Shown: one piece after another, positions 1 to 9,642 of the stretch
Position numbering within the stretch: position 1 is the stretch's first letter
Layout: each line of letters begins with the position of its first letter
Source: Bacteroidia bacterium
Lineage (GTDB): Bacteria; Bacteroidota; Bacteroidia; Bacteroidales; GWA2-32-17
DNA: 43,945 nt
Direction: 5' to 3'
NCBI GenBank assembly: GCA_016218155.1
Contig: JACREQ010000078.1
Span: forward strand, 1-43,945
Position numbers and translations under genes: made by a program
Notes under the pieces: model-generated
What the model saw: only the letters and a program-made list of their open reading frames with translations
The model's database searches: none
Told to the model about the DNA's origin: nothing

Positions 1-133
1 AATTACGTTGTGGCATTAGCATCCCGCCCGAAGGGTTATGTATTGATGTAACAGTATAAATATTATAATTATACAATGGTTAAGAAATTGATATTTTTGT
101 ATAACAAATTAAATTAACGATATAAATTTACAA

Positions 134-1258
134 TTATTTTTCTATTGATTTTTTAGATTTTAACAAGTCAAATGCTTTTTCAGTTTCATTATCCATATAT
201 TCTTGAGATAATTCAACGTATCTATAAAATTCCTTACTATTTGGGGCATGTCCTGAAATTTTACGTACAGCTTTCTCAGACATATTTAGACAAAGTAAAG
301 TTGTAATTGCCGTGCGACGCATTGTATGGCTGGTAATTAAATCGCAAAAACGATATGGCTCTTTAGTTTTCTTGTTTTTATACACAGGTATAGAAATTCC
401 TCTGCGTTGACGTGTTTTTACAAATGTGTCAGTCCAAGGTGTAAGCTCAAAAAGCGATTTTATATTTAAGTTTAACCTTGCATTTGAAATTACAGGAAAA
501 ATATTTTTTCTGTAATTTTTGTACTTGTCAATTATCGTTAAAGCATAATCAGGTAAAAGAACACTCGTGTAAGTATTTGTTTTTTGAGATATTACTTTTA
601 AATAAAACTTACCATTTGATCTTTCTATATTATCCTTTGTAAGTTTAAATAAATCTGAAATACGTAGGGCAACAGTGCATCCAAAAACAAAAATGTCTTT
701 AGTTCTTTGTAAATGTTCAGGTAAAGATTCTTCAAATTCTTTATTGTAAATTAAAAAATTTAATTGTTCAGGCGAAAGGGTTAAAATTTGAATTTCCTCA
801 GTAAAAACATAAAACGATTTATGAAAATTGCCAATGTTTAGTTCAAGTTCATTATTCAAGTAATTAAAAAATGTACGTATTTTTTTAATGTTGCTTCCTA
901 CATAATTATCGTAACAATCACATTCATTATATAAATAATCAGTGAAACTATTGTAAAATTCCGTCCAATATTTTTTTTCTGCTACAAGTTCCCTTTTTTT
1001 TAATCTGGCTACTGAGCAAAATCGTAACTTAAACTGTTTTTTATCAGAAAAGTCAATTAATAGTTTTCTTAAATCTTTATATGGCTTTAAACTTGAACTT
1101 CTAATTCGTTTTCCGTTTTTTTGCAATCGCTTACCATTTGTTGAATATTTTAGGAATTGATCATATAGTTTAATGAAATCATATTCAGTAGTTTTGTTGA
1201 TTTTAATATTATCTCTTTTGGATAGCATGACCTCTGTTAATTTAGAAAATTTTAACAA
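134..1258 (-). CDS. Tyrosine recombinase / site-specific integrase
   Basis: A 374-residue protein of the lambda-integrase family, which cuts and rejoins DNA through a covalent tyrosine intermediate. The visible catalytic set is complete: R199 in ALRISDL, K226, H311 and R314 in HTMRR, H337 in SGHAP, and the nucleophile Y345 or Y347 in FYRYV. The N-terminal 150 residues form the expected arm/SAM-like DNA-binding region. It stands alone and is transcribed away from the secretion operon that begins 100 bp to its right. Methionine 11 is an alternative start. It is not closely similar in sequence to the recombinase trio near 16-20 kb. I infer an integrase of a neighbouring element or an invertase; no partner site was found in the 133 bp to its left. 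Confidence 0.9.
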   Translation of the reverse strand: MLKFSKLTEVMLSKRDNIKINKTTEYDFIKLYDQFLKYSTNGKRLQKNGKRIRSSSLKPYKDLRKLLIDFSDKKQFKLRFCSVARLKKRELVAEKKYWTEFYNSFTDYLYNECDCYDNYVGSNIKKIRTFFNYLNNELELNIGNFHKSFYVFTEEIQILTLSPEQLNFLIYNKEFEESLPEHLQRTKDIFVFGCTVALRISDLFKLTKDNIERSNGKFYLKVISQKTNTYTSVLLPDYALTIIDKYKNYRKNIFPVISNARLNLNIKSLFELTPWTDTFVKTRQRRGISIPVYKNKKTKEPYRFCDLITSHTMRRTAITTLLCLNMSEKAVRKISGHAPNSKEFYRYVELSQEYMDNETEKAFDLLKSKKSIEK

Positions 1259-1358
1259 ATGTAATAATCTTTATAAAGGAATATTAATAGTTATATTAAC
1301 TCTTTGTCTTCACGAAAATTTTTCATACAATTGTAATAGAAAATAAAGTCAATCAGAT

Positions 1359-1775
1359 ATGTTGAAGTCTAAAATATATAACAGTAGGCTTAAAGCCTTT
1401 TCGTTAACGGAGCTACTTGTTGCTCTTGTTATTATGGGAATTTTAATCCTATTAGCTTTGCCTGAACTTATGCCTTTAATAACCAAAGCTAAAAGTACAG
1501 AAGCACAAGTTCAACTGAATCATTTATACACTCTAGAAAAAAGTTTTTTTTATCAAAATTCTAAATACACGCAAATCATTGATGAAATAGGTTTTGAACA
1601 ATCAAAACTGGTAACAGAAAACGGAAAAGCAAATTATAAAATCGAAGTTGTGGAAGCCAGTACTAATAGTTTCAAAGCAGTGGCAACGGCTGTAGTTGAT
1701 TTTGACGGTGATGGAGTTTTTAATGTGTGGGAAATAGACCAGAATCAAAACCTTAAAGAAACAACCAAAGACTAA
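1359..1775 (+). CDS. gspG: Major pseudopilin (GspG/PilE-like)
   Basis: A type IV pilin-like protein of 138 residues. A short basic leader ends at A13, followed by F14-S-L-T-E18, the classic prepilin site with Glu at mature position 5, and a hydrophobic helix to about residue 40. A T2SS major pseudopilin polymerises into the periplasmic pseudopilus after cleavage. The C-terminus has a DxDxDG calcium-loop-like motif (D114, D116, D118), which fits the calcium dependence known for GspG proteins, although the exact loop differs. It is the first gene of the operon, and its stop overlaps the peptidase start as TAATG. A type IV pilus major pilin is the alternative reading. Confidence 0.88.
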   Translation: MLKSKIYNSRLKAFSLTELLVALVIMGILILLALPELMPLITKAKSTEAQVQLNHLYTLEKSFFYQNSKYTQIIDEIGFEQSKLVTENGKANYKIEVVEASTNSFKAVATAVVDFDGDGVFNVWEIDQNQNLKETTKD

Positions 1776-2308
1776 TGTTTTGGCTAATTCATATTTCATT
1801 GTTTACTTTACTTTTGATAACCGCTTATCAGGATTTTAAGTGGCGTGAAATTCATTGGATAATTATTCCATTTTTAGCAATATCGCTTATTTTTTATTCA
1901 ATTCAGGAAAGTACTTTAATAGAGGTTTTAAACAATTCATTAATTAATTTAAGTATTGTGTTAATTCAATTTCTATTTGTTACAATTTGGTTTTCCATTA
2001 AATCCAAAAAACTGGTTAATATATTGAGACAACATATTGGGTTGGGCGATTGGCTCTTTTTTGTTTGCTTATGCCTTGCTTTTTCACCAATAAACTTTAT
2101 TCTATTTTTAGTTTCTGCTTTTATTTTAAGTCTTTTAATTCATTTAATCACGTTGTTAATTTTAAAAACCACTGAAAAAACAGTGCCTCTGGCTGGCTTG
2201 GTTGCTACAATTTTATTAGGTGTTTTGATAATAGAATCTGTTTTTTATCCGGGCAAACTTCAAAATGATAGTTATATAACGAATTTATTAGGTTTTTACC
2301 ATGTCTGA
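1775..2308 (+). CDS. Prepilin peptidase, short form (A24 family)
   Basis: An integral membrane aspartyl peptidase of 177 residues that should remove the leader from the pseudopilins encoded in this operon. The two catalytic aspartates are recognisable: D20 in the first cytoplasmic loop (YQDFKWREI) and D92 in the GLGD motif (G89-D92), each at the end of a membrane helix, as in GxGD proteases. About five to six hydrophobic segments cover the rest. It lacks the N-terminal methyltransferase/zinc domain of full-length PilD, so N-methylation of the mature pilin is not predicted from this gene. Its start overlaps the pseudopilin stop by one base and its end overlaps the ATPase start by eight bases. 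Confidence 0.88.
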   Translation: MFWLIHISLFTLLLITAYQDFKWREIHWIIIPFLAISLIFYSIQESTLIEVLNNSLINLSIVLIQFLFVTIWFSIKSKKLVNILRQHIGLGDWLFFVCLCLAFSPINFILFLVSAFILSLLIHLITLLILKTTEKTVPLAGLVATILLGVLIIESVFYPGKLQNDSYITNLLGFYHV

Positions 2309-3740
2309 GATAGATCATATAACAATTAGTACTGATTTATTGCAGATGGTTTCAGCAGACCAGGCTTGGCATTATGGTATTTTGCCAAAAGCAGCTAACA
2401 ACGGAAATATTGAATTTTATATTGATGTATTAAAATGTAATGAAACTATTAAGGATGATTTAGAAGTCCTTTTTGGCAAAATAATAACATTAGAAAAAAC
2501 TCCCTCTCCTATTGTTCAGAAATCGTTAAGTCTTTATTACAGAAAAGGAAAAGGAAAAACCGGAGAAGAAACACTTTCAGTAAACGGTAGGTTAAGTGAT
2601 GATTTTCTTTTTCGACTAATTTCTGAAGCAAATTCTATAAATAGCTCAGATATACATATTGAAACCTATGAAGAAAATTGTCGCATAAGATTGAGAATTG
2701 ATGGAAAATTAGTAGAAAGATATGTTATTAAAAAAGATGAATACCCATCTTTAGTTAACAAAATAAAAATAAAATCAAACCTTGATATTGCTGAAAAAAG
2801 ACTTCCACAGGATGGTAGAATTTTTTTTAATACAGGAAAAGATAAATTTGATATAAGAGTTTCAGTTTTACCTTCCTTATATGGCGAAAAAATTGTTTTA
2901 AGACTTTTAAGCAAAGATTCAACAAATGTTGATATTACATCGCTTGGTTTTAACGCTCAACAATTAGAGGATTATTACGAAGGAATTAAGAAACCTCATG
3001 GAATTATTCTTATTAGTGGCCCTACAGGTAGCGGAAAAACAACTACCTTATATGCAACTTTAAAAATTCTTAACAAAGAGAATGTAAATATTCTTACAAT
3101 TGAAGATCCTATAGAATATACACTTGATGGAGTTAATCAGGTACAATTAAAAGAAAGCATAGGTTTGACTTTTGCAAGTGCATTAAGAACATTTTTGCGT
3201 CAAGACCCGGATATTATAATGTTAGGTGAAATACGTGATAATGAAACAGCACAAATGGCAATACGTGCAGCTTTAACGGGGCATCTTGTTTTGTCAACAA
3301 TTCACACAAACTCTGCATGGGGAACTATTTCAAGGCTTATAGATATGGAAGTTCCTTCATTCCTTTTGGCTAATACTTTGAGTCTTTCTGTTGCTCAACG
3401 CCTTGTTAGAGTTTTATGTCCACACTGCAAAACACAAGTACCTTATGACAGTTCTTTGTTACCAAAGAGTTTTGTTTTGCCACGCAAACTTGAAACTTTA
3501 TATACTGCAACAGGATGTGAAAAATGCTATTATACAGGTTATCGTGGACGTAGAGCAGTTTATGAGGTAATTACTATGGATTACAATTTATCGGAACGGA
3601 TAAAAGCCGGAGACATGAATGTAGGTTCTTTACTAAAAGAAAAGGGAATACTTCGTTTATCTGATAGTGCTTTTAATCTTCTTGAACAGGGCTTAACAAC
3701 AGCCGAAGAAGTCTATCCAATCCTTATGACAACGATATAA
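2301..3740 (+). CDS. gspE: GspE/PilB assembly ATPase
   Basis: The cytoplasmic hexameric ATPase that powers pseudopilus extension. In its 479 residues the motifs follow the family order: N-terminal domain (1-95), then Walker A GPTGSGKTT (about 240-248), Asp box TIEDPIEY (about 266-273), Walker B DPDIIMLGEIRD (about 302-313) and His box TGHLVLSTIHTN (about 327-338). A zinc-binding four-cysteine module (C373, C376, C406, C409) marks the GspE/PilB branch rather than the PilT retraction branch. It lies between the peptidase (overlap of eight bases) and the secretin (12-bp gap). No second ATPase occurs in the operon, which argues for secretion rather than twitching. Confidence 0.95.
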   Translation: MSEIDHITISTDLLQMVSADQAWHYGILPKAANNGNIEFYIDVLKCNETIKDDLEVLFGKIITLEKTPSPIVQKSLSLYYRKGKGKTGEETLSVNGRLSDDFLFRLISEANSINSSDIHIETYEENCRIRLRIDGKLVERYVIKKDEYPSLVNKIKIKSNLDIAEKRLPQDGRIFFNTGKDKFDIRVSVLPSLYGEKIVLRLLSKDSTNVDITSLGFNAQQLEDYYEGIKKPHGIILISGPTGSGKTTTLYATLKILNKENVNILTIEDPIEYTLDGVNQVQLKESIGLTFASALRTFLRQDPDIIMLGEIRDNETAQMAIRAALTGHLVLSTIHTNSAWGTISRLIDMEVPSFLLANTLSLSVAQRLVRVLCPHCKTQVPYDSSLLPKSFVLPRKLETLYTATGCEKCYYTGYRGRRAVYEVITMDYNLSERIKAGDMNVGSLLKEKGILRLSDSAFNLLEQGLTTAEEVYPILMTTI

Positions 3741-3752
3741 TGAAAAATTAGA

Positions 3753-5663
3753 ATGATAAAAATCAAAGGAATTATATTTAAAATAGTCTGGTTTATTTTT
3801 CTTTCGGGAATAGTAAACTCTGCTTGGTCACAAACCGACCGTTTTACAGTTATTGAAAAAAAACTGACTGCACTTTCTGTAACTATGCCTGCTATTGACG
3901 AATCAGTTGATATTTCAATGAGTGGTGTATCAATTCAGGAGTTTTTACGTGCAGTTGCCAATAATGCAAAAATAAATATTTCAGTTGACCCTAATTTAAA
4001 TATAAACATAGTAAATAATTTTTCTAATGTTAGAGTATTTGACATGCTAATGTTTATGGCTAAAGAATTTGATCTGGAAATAAATGTAATTGGAACAATT
4101 ATTACTGTAGCAAAATATCAGGCTCCTATAGAAGAGGTGAAATTTATCCCCAGAAAACTTAACATTAAATATACTGCTGCAAATGACCAGCTTTCTGTTG
4201 ATTTAACAAAAGATACTTTGGTGAGTGTTACAAAAGAGATAACACGTCAGTCTGGTAAAAATATTATTCTTGCATCTTCACTTAATGGAATATTAATTAA
4301 TGGTTTTGTTCAGGATAAACCTTTCGATCAGGTAATTGAAATGTTAGCATTCTCTAATGATTTAAGTCTTACAAAAAACTCTGATGGTTTTTATATTCTG
4401 GATAAAAAAGAAATCCAGAAACTAGATAATAAAGCAACAGGAGATAATAAGAAAAATAAAAAATCAACAGATGCCAGTATATCTGCACAAATATACTCTA
4501 TGGATAGTATTAATGTATCCGTTGTTAATGCACCAATAATTGATTTAATTAAAGATGTTTCTGATAAATTACATGTAAATTATTCAGTGGTCTCCCAAAT
4601 TGATGGAACGGTTGATATGACAATTACTGGTTTGACTTATGATGAATTTCTGGATAATGTTTTAAATGGAACCGAATTTACTTATCGAAAGAATGATAAT
4701 ATTTATGTGTTGGGTGAACAAAAAGTAATGGTTTTAAAAGAATCTGAAGTAGTTCAGTTGCAATTCAGAACAGTTGAAAAAATCATGGAGGTAATTCCTG
4801 CTGATGTAAAAAAAGATGTTGAAATAAAAGAATTTCCTGAGTTAAATAGTCTTTTGCTAACGGGTATTAGCTCAAAAGTGCAACTTGTTAAAGATTTTAT
4901 CAGAAGCATAGATAAAGTTGTACCTGTTGTTTTAATCGAAGTAATGATTGTTGATGTTACAAAGAAACATATTACTTCAACAGGAATTTCAACAGGAATA
5001 GGTGATAATTCCCAAGTGAAAACCGCAGGAAGTATTTTTCCGGGAATAGACATGACTTTCAGTACAAGTACAATTAATAATCTTATAAATTCATTTAACG
5101 GATTTGGCTGGTTTAATCTTGGTCATGTTACTCCTAATTTTTATTTAAGTATTAAGGCTCTTGAAGATAATGGAGTTTTGCATTTAAGATCAACACCAAA
5201 AATGTCTACACTTAATGGTCACGAAGCAACATTAAGTATTGGTAAAACGGAATATTACATGGAAGAACAAAATAATGTAGTAGGTACACAAAATCCTCAA
5301 AATATTACTACACGAACTTATAAATCAATCAATGCTGATTTATCTATAACAATAAAACCAATTGTCTCTGGCGATAATCAGGTAACACTTGAAATTAAAG
5401 TAAAACAATCTGATTTTACCGCAAGAATTTCCCCAAGTGCACCTCCTGGTTCTGTTACCAGAAATTTTGAATCATTAATTCGAATTAAGAATGAAGAAAT
5501 GGTTTTGTTGGGTGGACTTGAAGAAAATGGAAGTAGTGAATCTGGAACAGGTGTTCCATTACTCTCAAGAATACCAATTATTAAATGGGTTTTTAGTAGC
5601 CGAACCAAAGAGAAAAAAGTAAGTAAACTCAATATTTTTATTAAACCTACAGTGATTTATTAA
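3753..5663 (+). CDS. gspD: Secretin, outer-membrane channel (GspD/PilQ-like)
   Basis: The outer-membrane gate of the machine, 636 residues. A signal peptide covers about residues 1-26. Three beta-alpha N-domain modules lie at roughly 48-120, 150-217 and 250-320, the first resembling an STN/N0 domain. A NolW-like N-domain follows at about 335-388, then the secretin barrel from VPVVLIEVMIVD (about 390) to the C-terminus, including the LRSTPKMSTLNG stretch and the closing VPLLSRIPIIKWVF...FIKPTVIY typical of secretins. A Lys/Asn-rich linker at about 222-240 separates the second and third modules. Its stop overlaps the next start (TAATG). No separate pilotin is obvious; the lipoprotein at 7418 is a candidate. 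Confidence 0.95.
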   Translation: MIKIKGIIFKIVWFIFLSGIVNSAWSQTDRFTVIEKKLTALSVTMPAIDESVDISMSGVSIQEFLRAVANNAKINISVDPNLNINIVNNFSNVRVFDMLMFMAKEFDLEINVIGTIITVAKYQAPIEEVKFIPRKLNIKYTAANDQLSVDLTKDTLVSVTKEITRQSGKNIILASSLNGILINGFVQDKPFDQVIEMLAFSNDLSLTKNSDGFYILDKKEIQKLDNKATGDNKKNKKSTDASISAQIYSMDSINVSVVNAPIIDLIKDVSDKLHVNYSVVSQIDGTVDMTITGLTYDEFLDNVLNGTEFTYRKNDNIYVLGEQKVMVLKESEVVQLQFRTVEKIMEVIPADVKKDVEIKEFPELNSLLLTGISSKVQLVKDFIRSIDKVVPVVLIEVMIVDVTKKHITSTGISTGIGDNSQVKTAGSIFPGIDMTFSTSTINNLINSFNGFGWFNLGHVTPNFYLSIKALEDNGVLHLRSTPKMSTLNGHEATLSIGKTEYYMEEQNNVVGTQNPQNITTRTYKSINADLSITIKPIVSGDNQVTLEIKVKQSDFTARISPSAPPGSVTRNFESLIRIKNEEMVLLGGLEENGSSESGTGVPLLSRIPIIKWVFSSRTKEKKVSKLNIFIKPTVIY

Positions 5664-6886
5664 TGCTTCAAAAGCTAAAAAAAATAGAGCTATTAAAAGG
5701 CAATTCTGTAGCCGGAGTATCAGTTATTATTAAAGCTGATGGTAGCTTTAGCTTTTCTGTTGTTATACTTCAAAAGAAAAAGAATAAAGTAGAAATCACT
5801 AAAAGACATTACGGAATTACAACCGTTGAAGAACTGATGAAAGTTCTTCCATCTTCACTTCCGGTTCAACTGGTTATTGATGGCAAGGGTGTTATTATCA
5901 GAAAAGTGATGGAGGAGAAAGACAGTTCTAATGAAAGCTTGTTAAATCAGGTATTCCCTAATTCAAACTCCTCAGAATTTTATTTTGAAAAACACAAAAC
6001 AGAAGGTGATTTTATTTTTATTTCGCTTATCAGAATTCAGCAATTAAACGAAATTTACAATCTTTTTAATGATGCAGGAAGAATAGTAGTAAATGTTTCT
6101 CTTGGGCCATTTCTAATTAATCATTTATTAAATTATGTTGAAGCCAATGAAAGCATAATTGAAATACCTTCAAATCAGCTTCAGATAAAGGATAATCTAA
6201 TTGTTGAAATTAACCGTACATCAAACCAAACAGCAGGATCAATTATTAAAGTAGGTACTGAAAACATTGAAGGCAGTATATTATTGCCATTTACTGCTGG
6301 GTTTTGTTATTTGTTAGATTTGTTTGATGAAACGATATTGCCTGATAATATTCAAAAACAAGCGGATGAATATTGGAATAAACGAATATTTGTTATTGGA
6401 GGTTGGTCTGCTCTGGTTTTAATATTCATATTGTTATTAGTGAGTTTTCTTCTTTTTGATAACTACCGGAATCAATCAAATGATTTATCTTACAAAGTGA
6501 GTTTAAATACAGATTTAATCAAGCGATTAGATACCCTAAAAGCAGAACTGAAACTTAAAAAAGAATTTTTTAAAGATTATAATTTATCTGAAAGCAGTCG
6601 TCAATCATATTTTGCAGATCAGATAGCTTTGTCATTACCAGAAACAATTACATTGACAATAATGGATATAAATCCATTAAATAAGAAATTAAAAGAAAAT
6701 CAGGCTCCTGAATTTAATCGTAATACTATACTTATTTCAGGAATAACATCTAATTCAAATATTTTAAACGATTGGATAAAAAAACTACAGCATCAAAAAT
6801 GGGTCAAACAAATTAACATTTTGAATTATTCACAGGAAAATGCTGTTGTAAAAGGTGAATTTAAAATAGAATTAATTTTTAATTAA
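5663..6886 (+). CDS. GspL / PilM-PilN-like inner-membrane platform protein
   Basis: A 407-residue bitopic protein. The first 235 residues look like a divergent actin-like (PilM/cyto-GspL) cytoplasmic domain. A single membrane helix follows at about 242-266, then a coiled-coil segment and a small periplasmic ferredoxin-like domain similar in layout to PilN/GspL, with the recurring pattern of a short beta strand after ILISGITSNS. Such proteins couple the GspE ATPase to the inner-membrane platform. Position between the secretin and a GspM/PilO-like gene, with one-base overlaps on both sides, supports the role. The sequence is divergent, so the assignment rests on layout, length and neighbours more than on exact motifs. 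Confidence 0.75.
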   Translation: MLQKLKKIELLKGNSVAGVSVIIKADGSFSFSVVILQKKKNKVEITKRHYGITTVEELMKVLPSSLPVQLVIDGKGVIIRKVMEEKDSSNESLLNQVFPNSNSSEFYFEKHKTEGDFIFISLIRIQQLNEIYNLFNDAGRIVVNVSLGPFLINHLLNYVEANESIIEIPSNQLQIKDNLIVEINRTSNQTAGSIIKVGTENIEGSILLPFTAGFCYLLDLFDETILPDNIQKQADEYWNKRIFVIGGWSALVLIFILLLVSFLLFDNYRNQSNDLSYKVSLNTDLIKRLDTLKAELKLKKEFFKDYNLSESSRQSYFADQIALSLPETITLTIMDINPLNKKLKENQAPEFNRNTILISGITSNSNILNDWIKKLQHQKWVKQINILNYSQENAVVKGEFKIELIFN

Positions 6887-7425
6887 TGGCTGAAAGAAAA
6901 ACATATAATAAAAAAGTAAAACTACTTGCAATTGGAGTAGTTGTAATGCTTTTTCTTTCATATTACCTTTCATTCAGAAAAACAATTAGCTCATATTCAG
7001 AATGTCAGGACTATAAAAGTCAATTAGAAAATATTCAAACAGCACCAGCCGAAATCTCAAATGTAGAACAACAACTTGCAACCATTGAGAGATCTGTAGG
7101 AATGAGTCCTGATACAAGTACCGATTTTCAGAAAGTATTACTAGAAAAAGTTAGTAGTTATTGTCAGCAAAATAATGTAGTATTAACTGAATTTCCTCAA
7201 ACAATATATTTTAGTAATCAGGATTTTGAAGTGGAAACAAATCAGGTTGTAGTTGAAGGATCATTTGTTAAGATTTTGACCTTGGTTTATAACCTTGAAC
7301 AAAAATTTCGTCTTGGAAAAATTGTATCACTGCGGTTCGCTTCTCAAAAGGATTATAAAACCGGTGCTACAAAACTTTTTGCAACACTCTATTTTCAAAA
7401 CTTTAAAAAAGCAAGAAATGAATAA
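6886..7425 (+). CDS. GspM / PilO-like membrane protein
   Basis: A 179-residue protein with a short basic cytoplasmic tail, one membrane helix at about residues 13-28 (LLAIGVVVMLFLSYYL), a coiled-coil stalk and a C-terminal alpha/beta domain, the arrangement of GspM and PilO. These proteins dimerise with GspL/PilN under the membrane platform. It starts inside the stop codon of the GspL-like gene (TAATG) and its end overlaps the start of the downstream lipoprotein. Sequence similarity alone would be weak; order and topology carry the call. Confidence 0.72.
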   Translation: MAERKTYNKKVKLLAIGVVVMLFLSYYLSFRKTISSYSECQDYKSQLENIQTAPAEISNVEQQLATIERSVGMSPDTSTDFQKVLLEKVSSYCQQNNVVLTEFPQTIYFSNQDFEVETNQVVVEGSFVKILTLVYNLEQKFRLGKIVSLRFASQKDYKTGATKLFATLYFQNFKKARNE

Positions 7426-8389
7426 GACATGGCTCAATTTATTATGGATAATTCTTCCTGTAATATTTATTACTAGCTGTAAAGATATTATAGAAGAAGA
7501 CTTGACTGGTAAAACAATTACCATTATTTCTCCTACTAATAATCTTCAAACAACAACTCTTTCACAAACATTTATGTGGGAGGAAGTTTTAGGAGCAACC
7601 AGCTATAATCTGCAAATTGTTGACTCTTCATTTTTAGCAATTAATCATATGGTTGCAGATACAAATGTTAAAACTAATAAATTCACATTTACTCTTTATC
7701 CTGGAACTTTTCAGTGGAGGGTTAAAGCAATAAATGGAAATAGTGAAACGGTTTATACAACTTACTCTATAAAAATAGATAGTACAGCTAATTTATCTGG
7801 TCAGCAAATGGTTCTTATTTCACCTACAAATAGTTTAGCAACAAATCAAACAACTTTACAATTCAAGTGGTATGAACTATATAATGCAACTGATTATCGT
7901 TTTGAAATTCGTACACCAGATTGGAATGGCTCTCTCGCATTTAATCCACAGATAGTTTCGGGAGATTATATTAATATTACTTTAGCTGAAGGATCTTATG
8001 TTTGGGGAGTTCAGGCACAAAACGGAACATCTACTTCTCTTTTTTCAACGAGAGCACTAATTGTAGATATTACGCAACCAAATACACCGACTTTAACTTA
8101 TCCTGCAACAAATGCTACAATTAACGATAGTATTTTAACAACTTCTCTGCTTACATTCAGATGGACACGTGGAGCTAATAGTGGTTCAACACTGAAAGAT
8201 AGTCTATTTCTCTCTACAGATTCTGTATTTTCGGCTTCTGGAAGTGTTTTTAAAGTTCTAGTAACTGACACAACTTATACATATACTATGCAAACTGCCG
8301 ATACTTATTTTTGGCGAATAAAACCAATTGATGCAGCAGGGAATATTGGCACTATGAGTTCCTGGAAGAAATTTATTTATGAAAAATAA
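7418..8389 (+). CDS. Lipoprotein with three FN3-like repeats
   Basis: The start chosen is the ATG at 7418, which overlaps the previous stop, because it creates a lipoprotein signal (hydrophobic stretch then FITSCKD, lipobox Cys at residue 21). A longer in-frame start at 7295 would bury this signal. The mature part of about 300 residues contains three beta-sandwich repeats, each opening with a Pro-Thr-Asn segment and carrying a core Trp (TFMWEE, QFKWYE, TFRWTR) and a later WRV/WGV/WRI motif, as in fibronectin-III-like domains. It lies in the middle of the secretion operon, so it may be a surface-exposed or periplasmic component, possibly a pilotin-like helper or a substrate-binding protein. 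The role is inferred only from position. Confidence 0.75.
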   Translation: MNKTWLNLLWIILPVIFITSCKDIIEEDLTGKTITIISPTNNLQTTTLSQTFMWEEVLGATSYNLQIVDSSFLAINHMVADTNVKTNKFTFTLYPGTFQWRVKAINGNSETVYTTYSIKIDSTANLSGQQMVLISPTNSLATNQTTLQFKWYELYNATDYRFEIRTPDWNGSLAFNPQIVSGDYINITLAEGSYVWGVQAQNGTSTSLFSTRALIVDITQPNTPTLTYPATNATINDSILTTSLLTFRWTRGANSGSTLKDSLFLSTDSVFSASGSVFKVLVTDTTYTYTMQTADTYFWRIKPIDAAGNIGTMSSWKKFIYEK

Positions 8390-8882
8390 ATCAGTAAGAT
8401 ATATATTGATTTTTTTAGTAGTGCTTATTTGGGGCACTATTGCATATAAGTTTTTGACATATGTTAATACCGATGAAGATGAAATATTAACTCAAAATAC
8501 TCCAAAACAAAAAAACGAACAGAATACAATAACAGATACTTTTCAATTGGTTGCCAGTTATCGTGATCCGTTTCTGGGAAAGTCAGTTGTAACAAATGTT
8601 CAAAATACAAATCAGAGTAGTCAGAGAATTATAAAAACAGAAAAGCAAAAAGAAATTCCCAAAATTGAAAAAAAAGCTATTAGCTGGCCTAAACTAATAT
8701 ATCTTGGGATTATAGTCAATCAAAAATCAAAAAACCAGACCAGTATTTTGAAAATTAATGGAAAGGATTTTATTATTCATCAGGGAAATATTGTTTCCGA
8801 AGTGGAAATAATAAAATTATACAATGATTCTGTAACAGTTAAATATTCAGAGGATTTTAAAACAATTATCAAGATTAAATAA
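8379..8882 (+). CDS. GspC / PilP-like periplasmic connector
   Basis: A 167-residue protein with an N-terminal membrane helix (about residues 7-26), a disordered linker, an RDPF motif (near residue 61) and a C-terminal homology-region domain with the pattern YLGIIVN...SILKINGKDFIIHQGNIVSEVEIIKLYNDSVTV. That RDPF-plus-beta domain is the signature of PilP and the HR domain of GspC, which bridge the inner-membrane platform to the N-domains of the secretin. It overlaps the lipoprotein gene by 11 bases and is followed five bases later by the MORN-like gene. Confidence 0.8.
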   Translation: MKNKSVRYILIFLVVLIWGTIAYKFLTYVNTDEDEILTQNTPKQKNEQNTITDTFQLVASYRDPFLGKSVVTNVQNTNQSSQRIIKTEKQKEIPKIEKKAISWPKLIYLGIIVNQKSKNQTSILKINGKDFIIHQGNIVSEVEIIKLYNDSVTVKYSEDFKTIIKIK

Positions 8883-8886
8883 CAAT

Positions 8887-9627
8887 ATGAAATTATCACT
8901 AATCTTTATATTACTGCTTATTAATTTAGTTGGTTTTGCACAAAACCCAGCCAAAATGAAGCGAACAGAAATTATAGTAAATAATAGCGATTCTACTGTA
9001 AAAGCTATCATACTGCTAAAAAAAACAAATCTTAAACCGAAAAATAGTTTCGTTTACTATTGGTATAATTCTGACAAAATCGAAAGAAATGCCGGAGGAT
9101 ATTACGGAAAACTTTTAGATGGAAAATATTTTGTTTTTGATAAAGATAGAAACTTAATAACTCAAGGAATTTTTAAAAAAGGTCTTAAAAAAGGAGAATG
9201 GAAAACATGGAACGCAAAAGGTGGAATAAGACTAATTGAAAATATGAAAAATGGTTATCGGAATGGTAAGGTAATTGCAATAAACGAAACAGGAAAAATT
9301 ATTACCACAACAAATTACAGAAAAGGTTTAAGACAAGGCAAATGTACTATAGTTTCTCCCGATACAACAATTACAAAGATGTATCAAAAGGATAAAGAAA
9401 TTATTAAAGAGCTAAAAGATACAACGGTAAAAGTTGTGGATGAGAAAGTCTCTAAAGAAAAAAAGGTAAAGAAAGAAAATCCTCAAAAAGATAAAAATAA
9501 TTCAAAAGTAGAAGAGAATACTAAAAGTGATAAACCCGTTAAAAAACCTTTCTGGAAAAAGAAAGATAAAAATAATGCAATCGAAACTGAAAATAACAAA
9601 ACTTCTAACACAAACTTAGAACATTAA
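8887..9627 (+). CDS. Exported MORN-like repeat protein with Lys-rich tail
   Basis: A signal peptide (about residues 1-19, ending VGFAQ) precedes repeats of the MORN/YwqK type: GYYGKLLDGKYFVFD, GIFKKGLKKGEWKTWN, NMKNGYRNGKVIAI and NYRKGLRQGKCTI, at roughly residues 70-155. The last 80 residues are very rich in Lys, Asp and Asn and are probably disordered. Its membership in the operon (five-base gap upstream, 15-base gap downstream) suggests a periplasmic accessory of the secretion machine, but no direct function can be read. YwqK-type repeats are common in Bacteroidota proteins of unknown role. Confidence 0.7.
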   Translation: MKLSLIFILLLINLVGFAQNPAKMKRTEIIVNNSDSTVKAIILLKKTNLKPKNSFVYYWYNSDKIERNAGGYYGKLLDGKYFVFDKDRNLITQGIFKKGLKKGEWKTWNAKGGIRLIENMKNGYRNGKVIAINETGKIITTTNYRKGLRQGKCTIVSPDTTITKMYQKDKEIIKELKDTTVKVVDEKVSKEKKVKKENPQKDKNNSKVEENTKSDKPVKKPFWKKKDKNNAIETENNKTSNTNLEH

Positions 9628-9642
9628 TTTTTTAACGAAAAC

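Noticed and set aside
1-133. Possible tRNA or rRNA fragment left of the first integrase
   Set aside because: A GC-richer stretch (CATCCCGCCCGAAGGG) caught the eye but no cloverleaf or rRNA motif could be built; nothing is called.
7295-7417. Longer start for the FN3-like lipoprotein
   Set aside because: The extra 41 residues are the out-of-frame reading of the GspM-like gene and would mask an obvious lipoprotein signal that starts at 7418.
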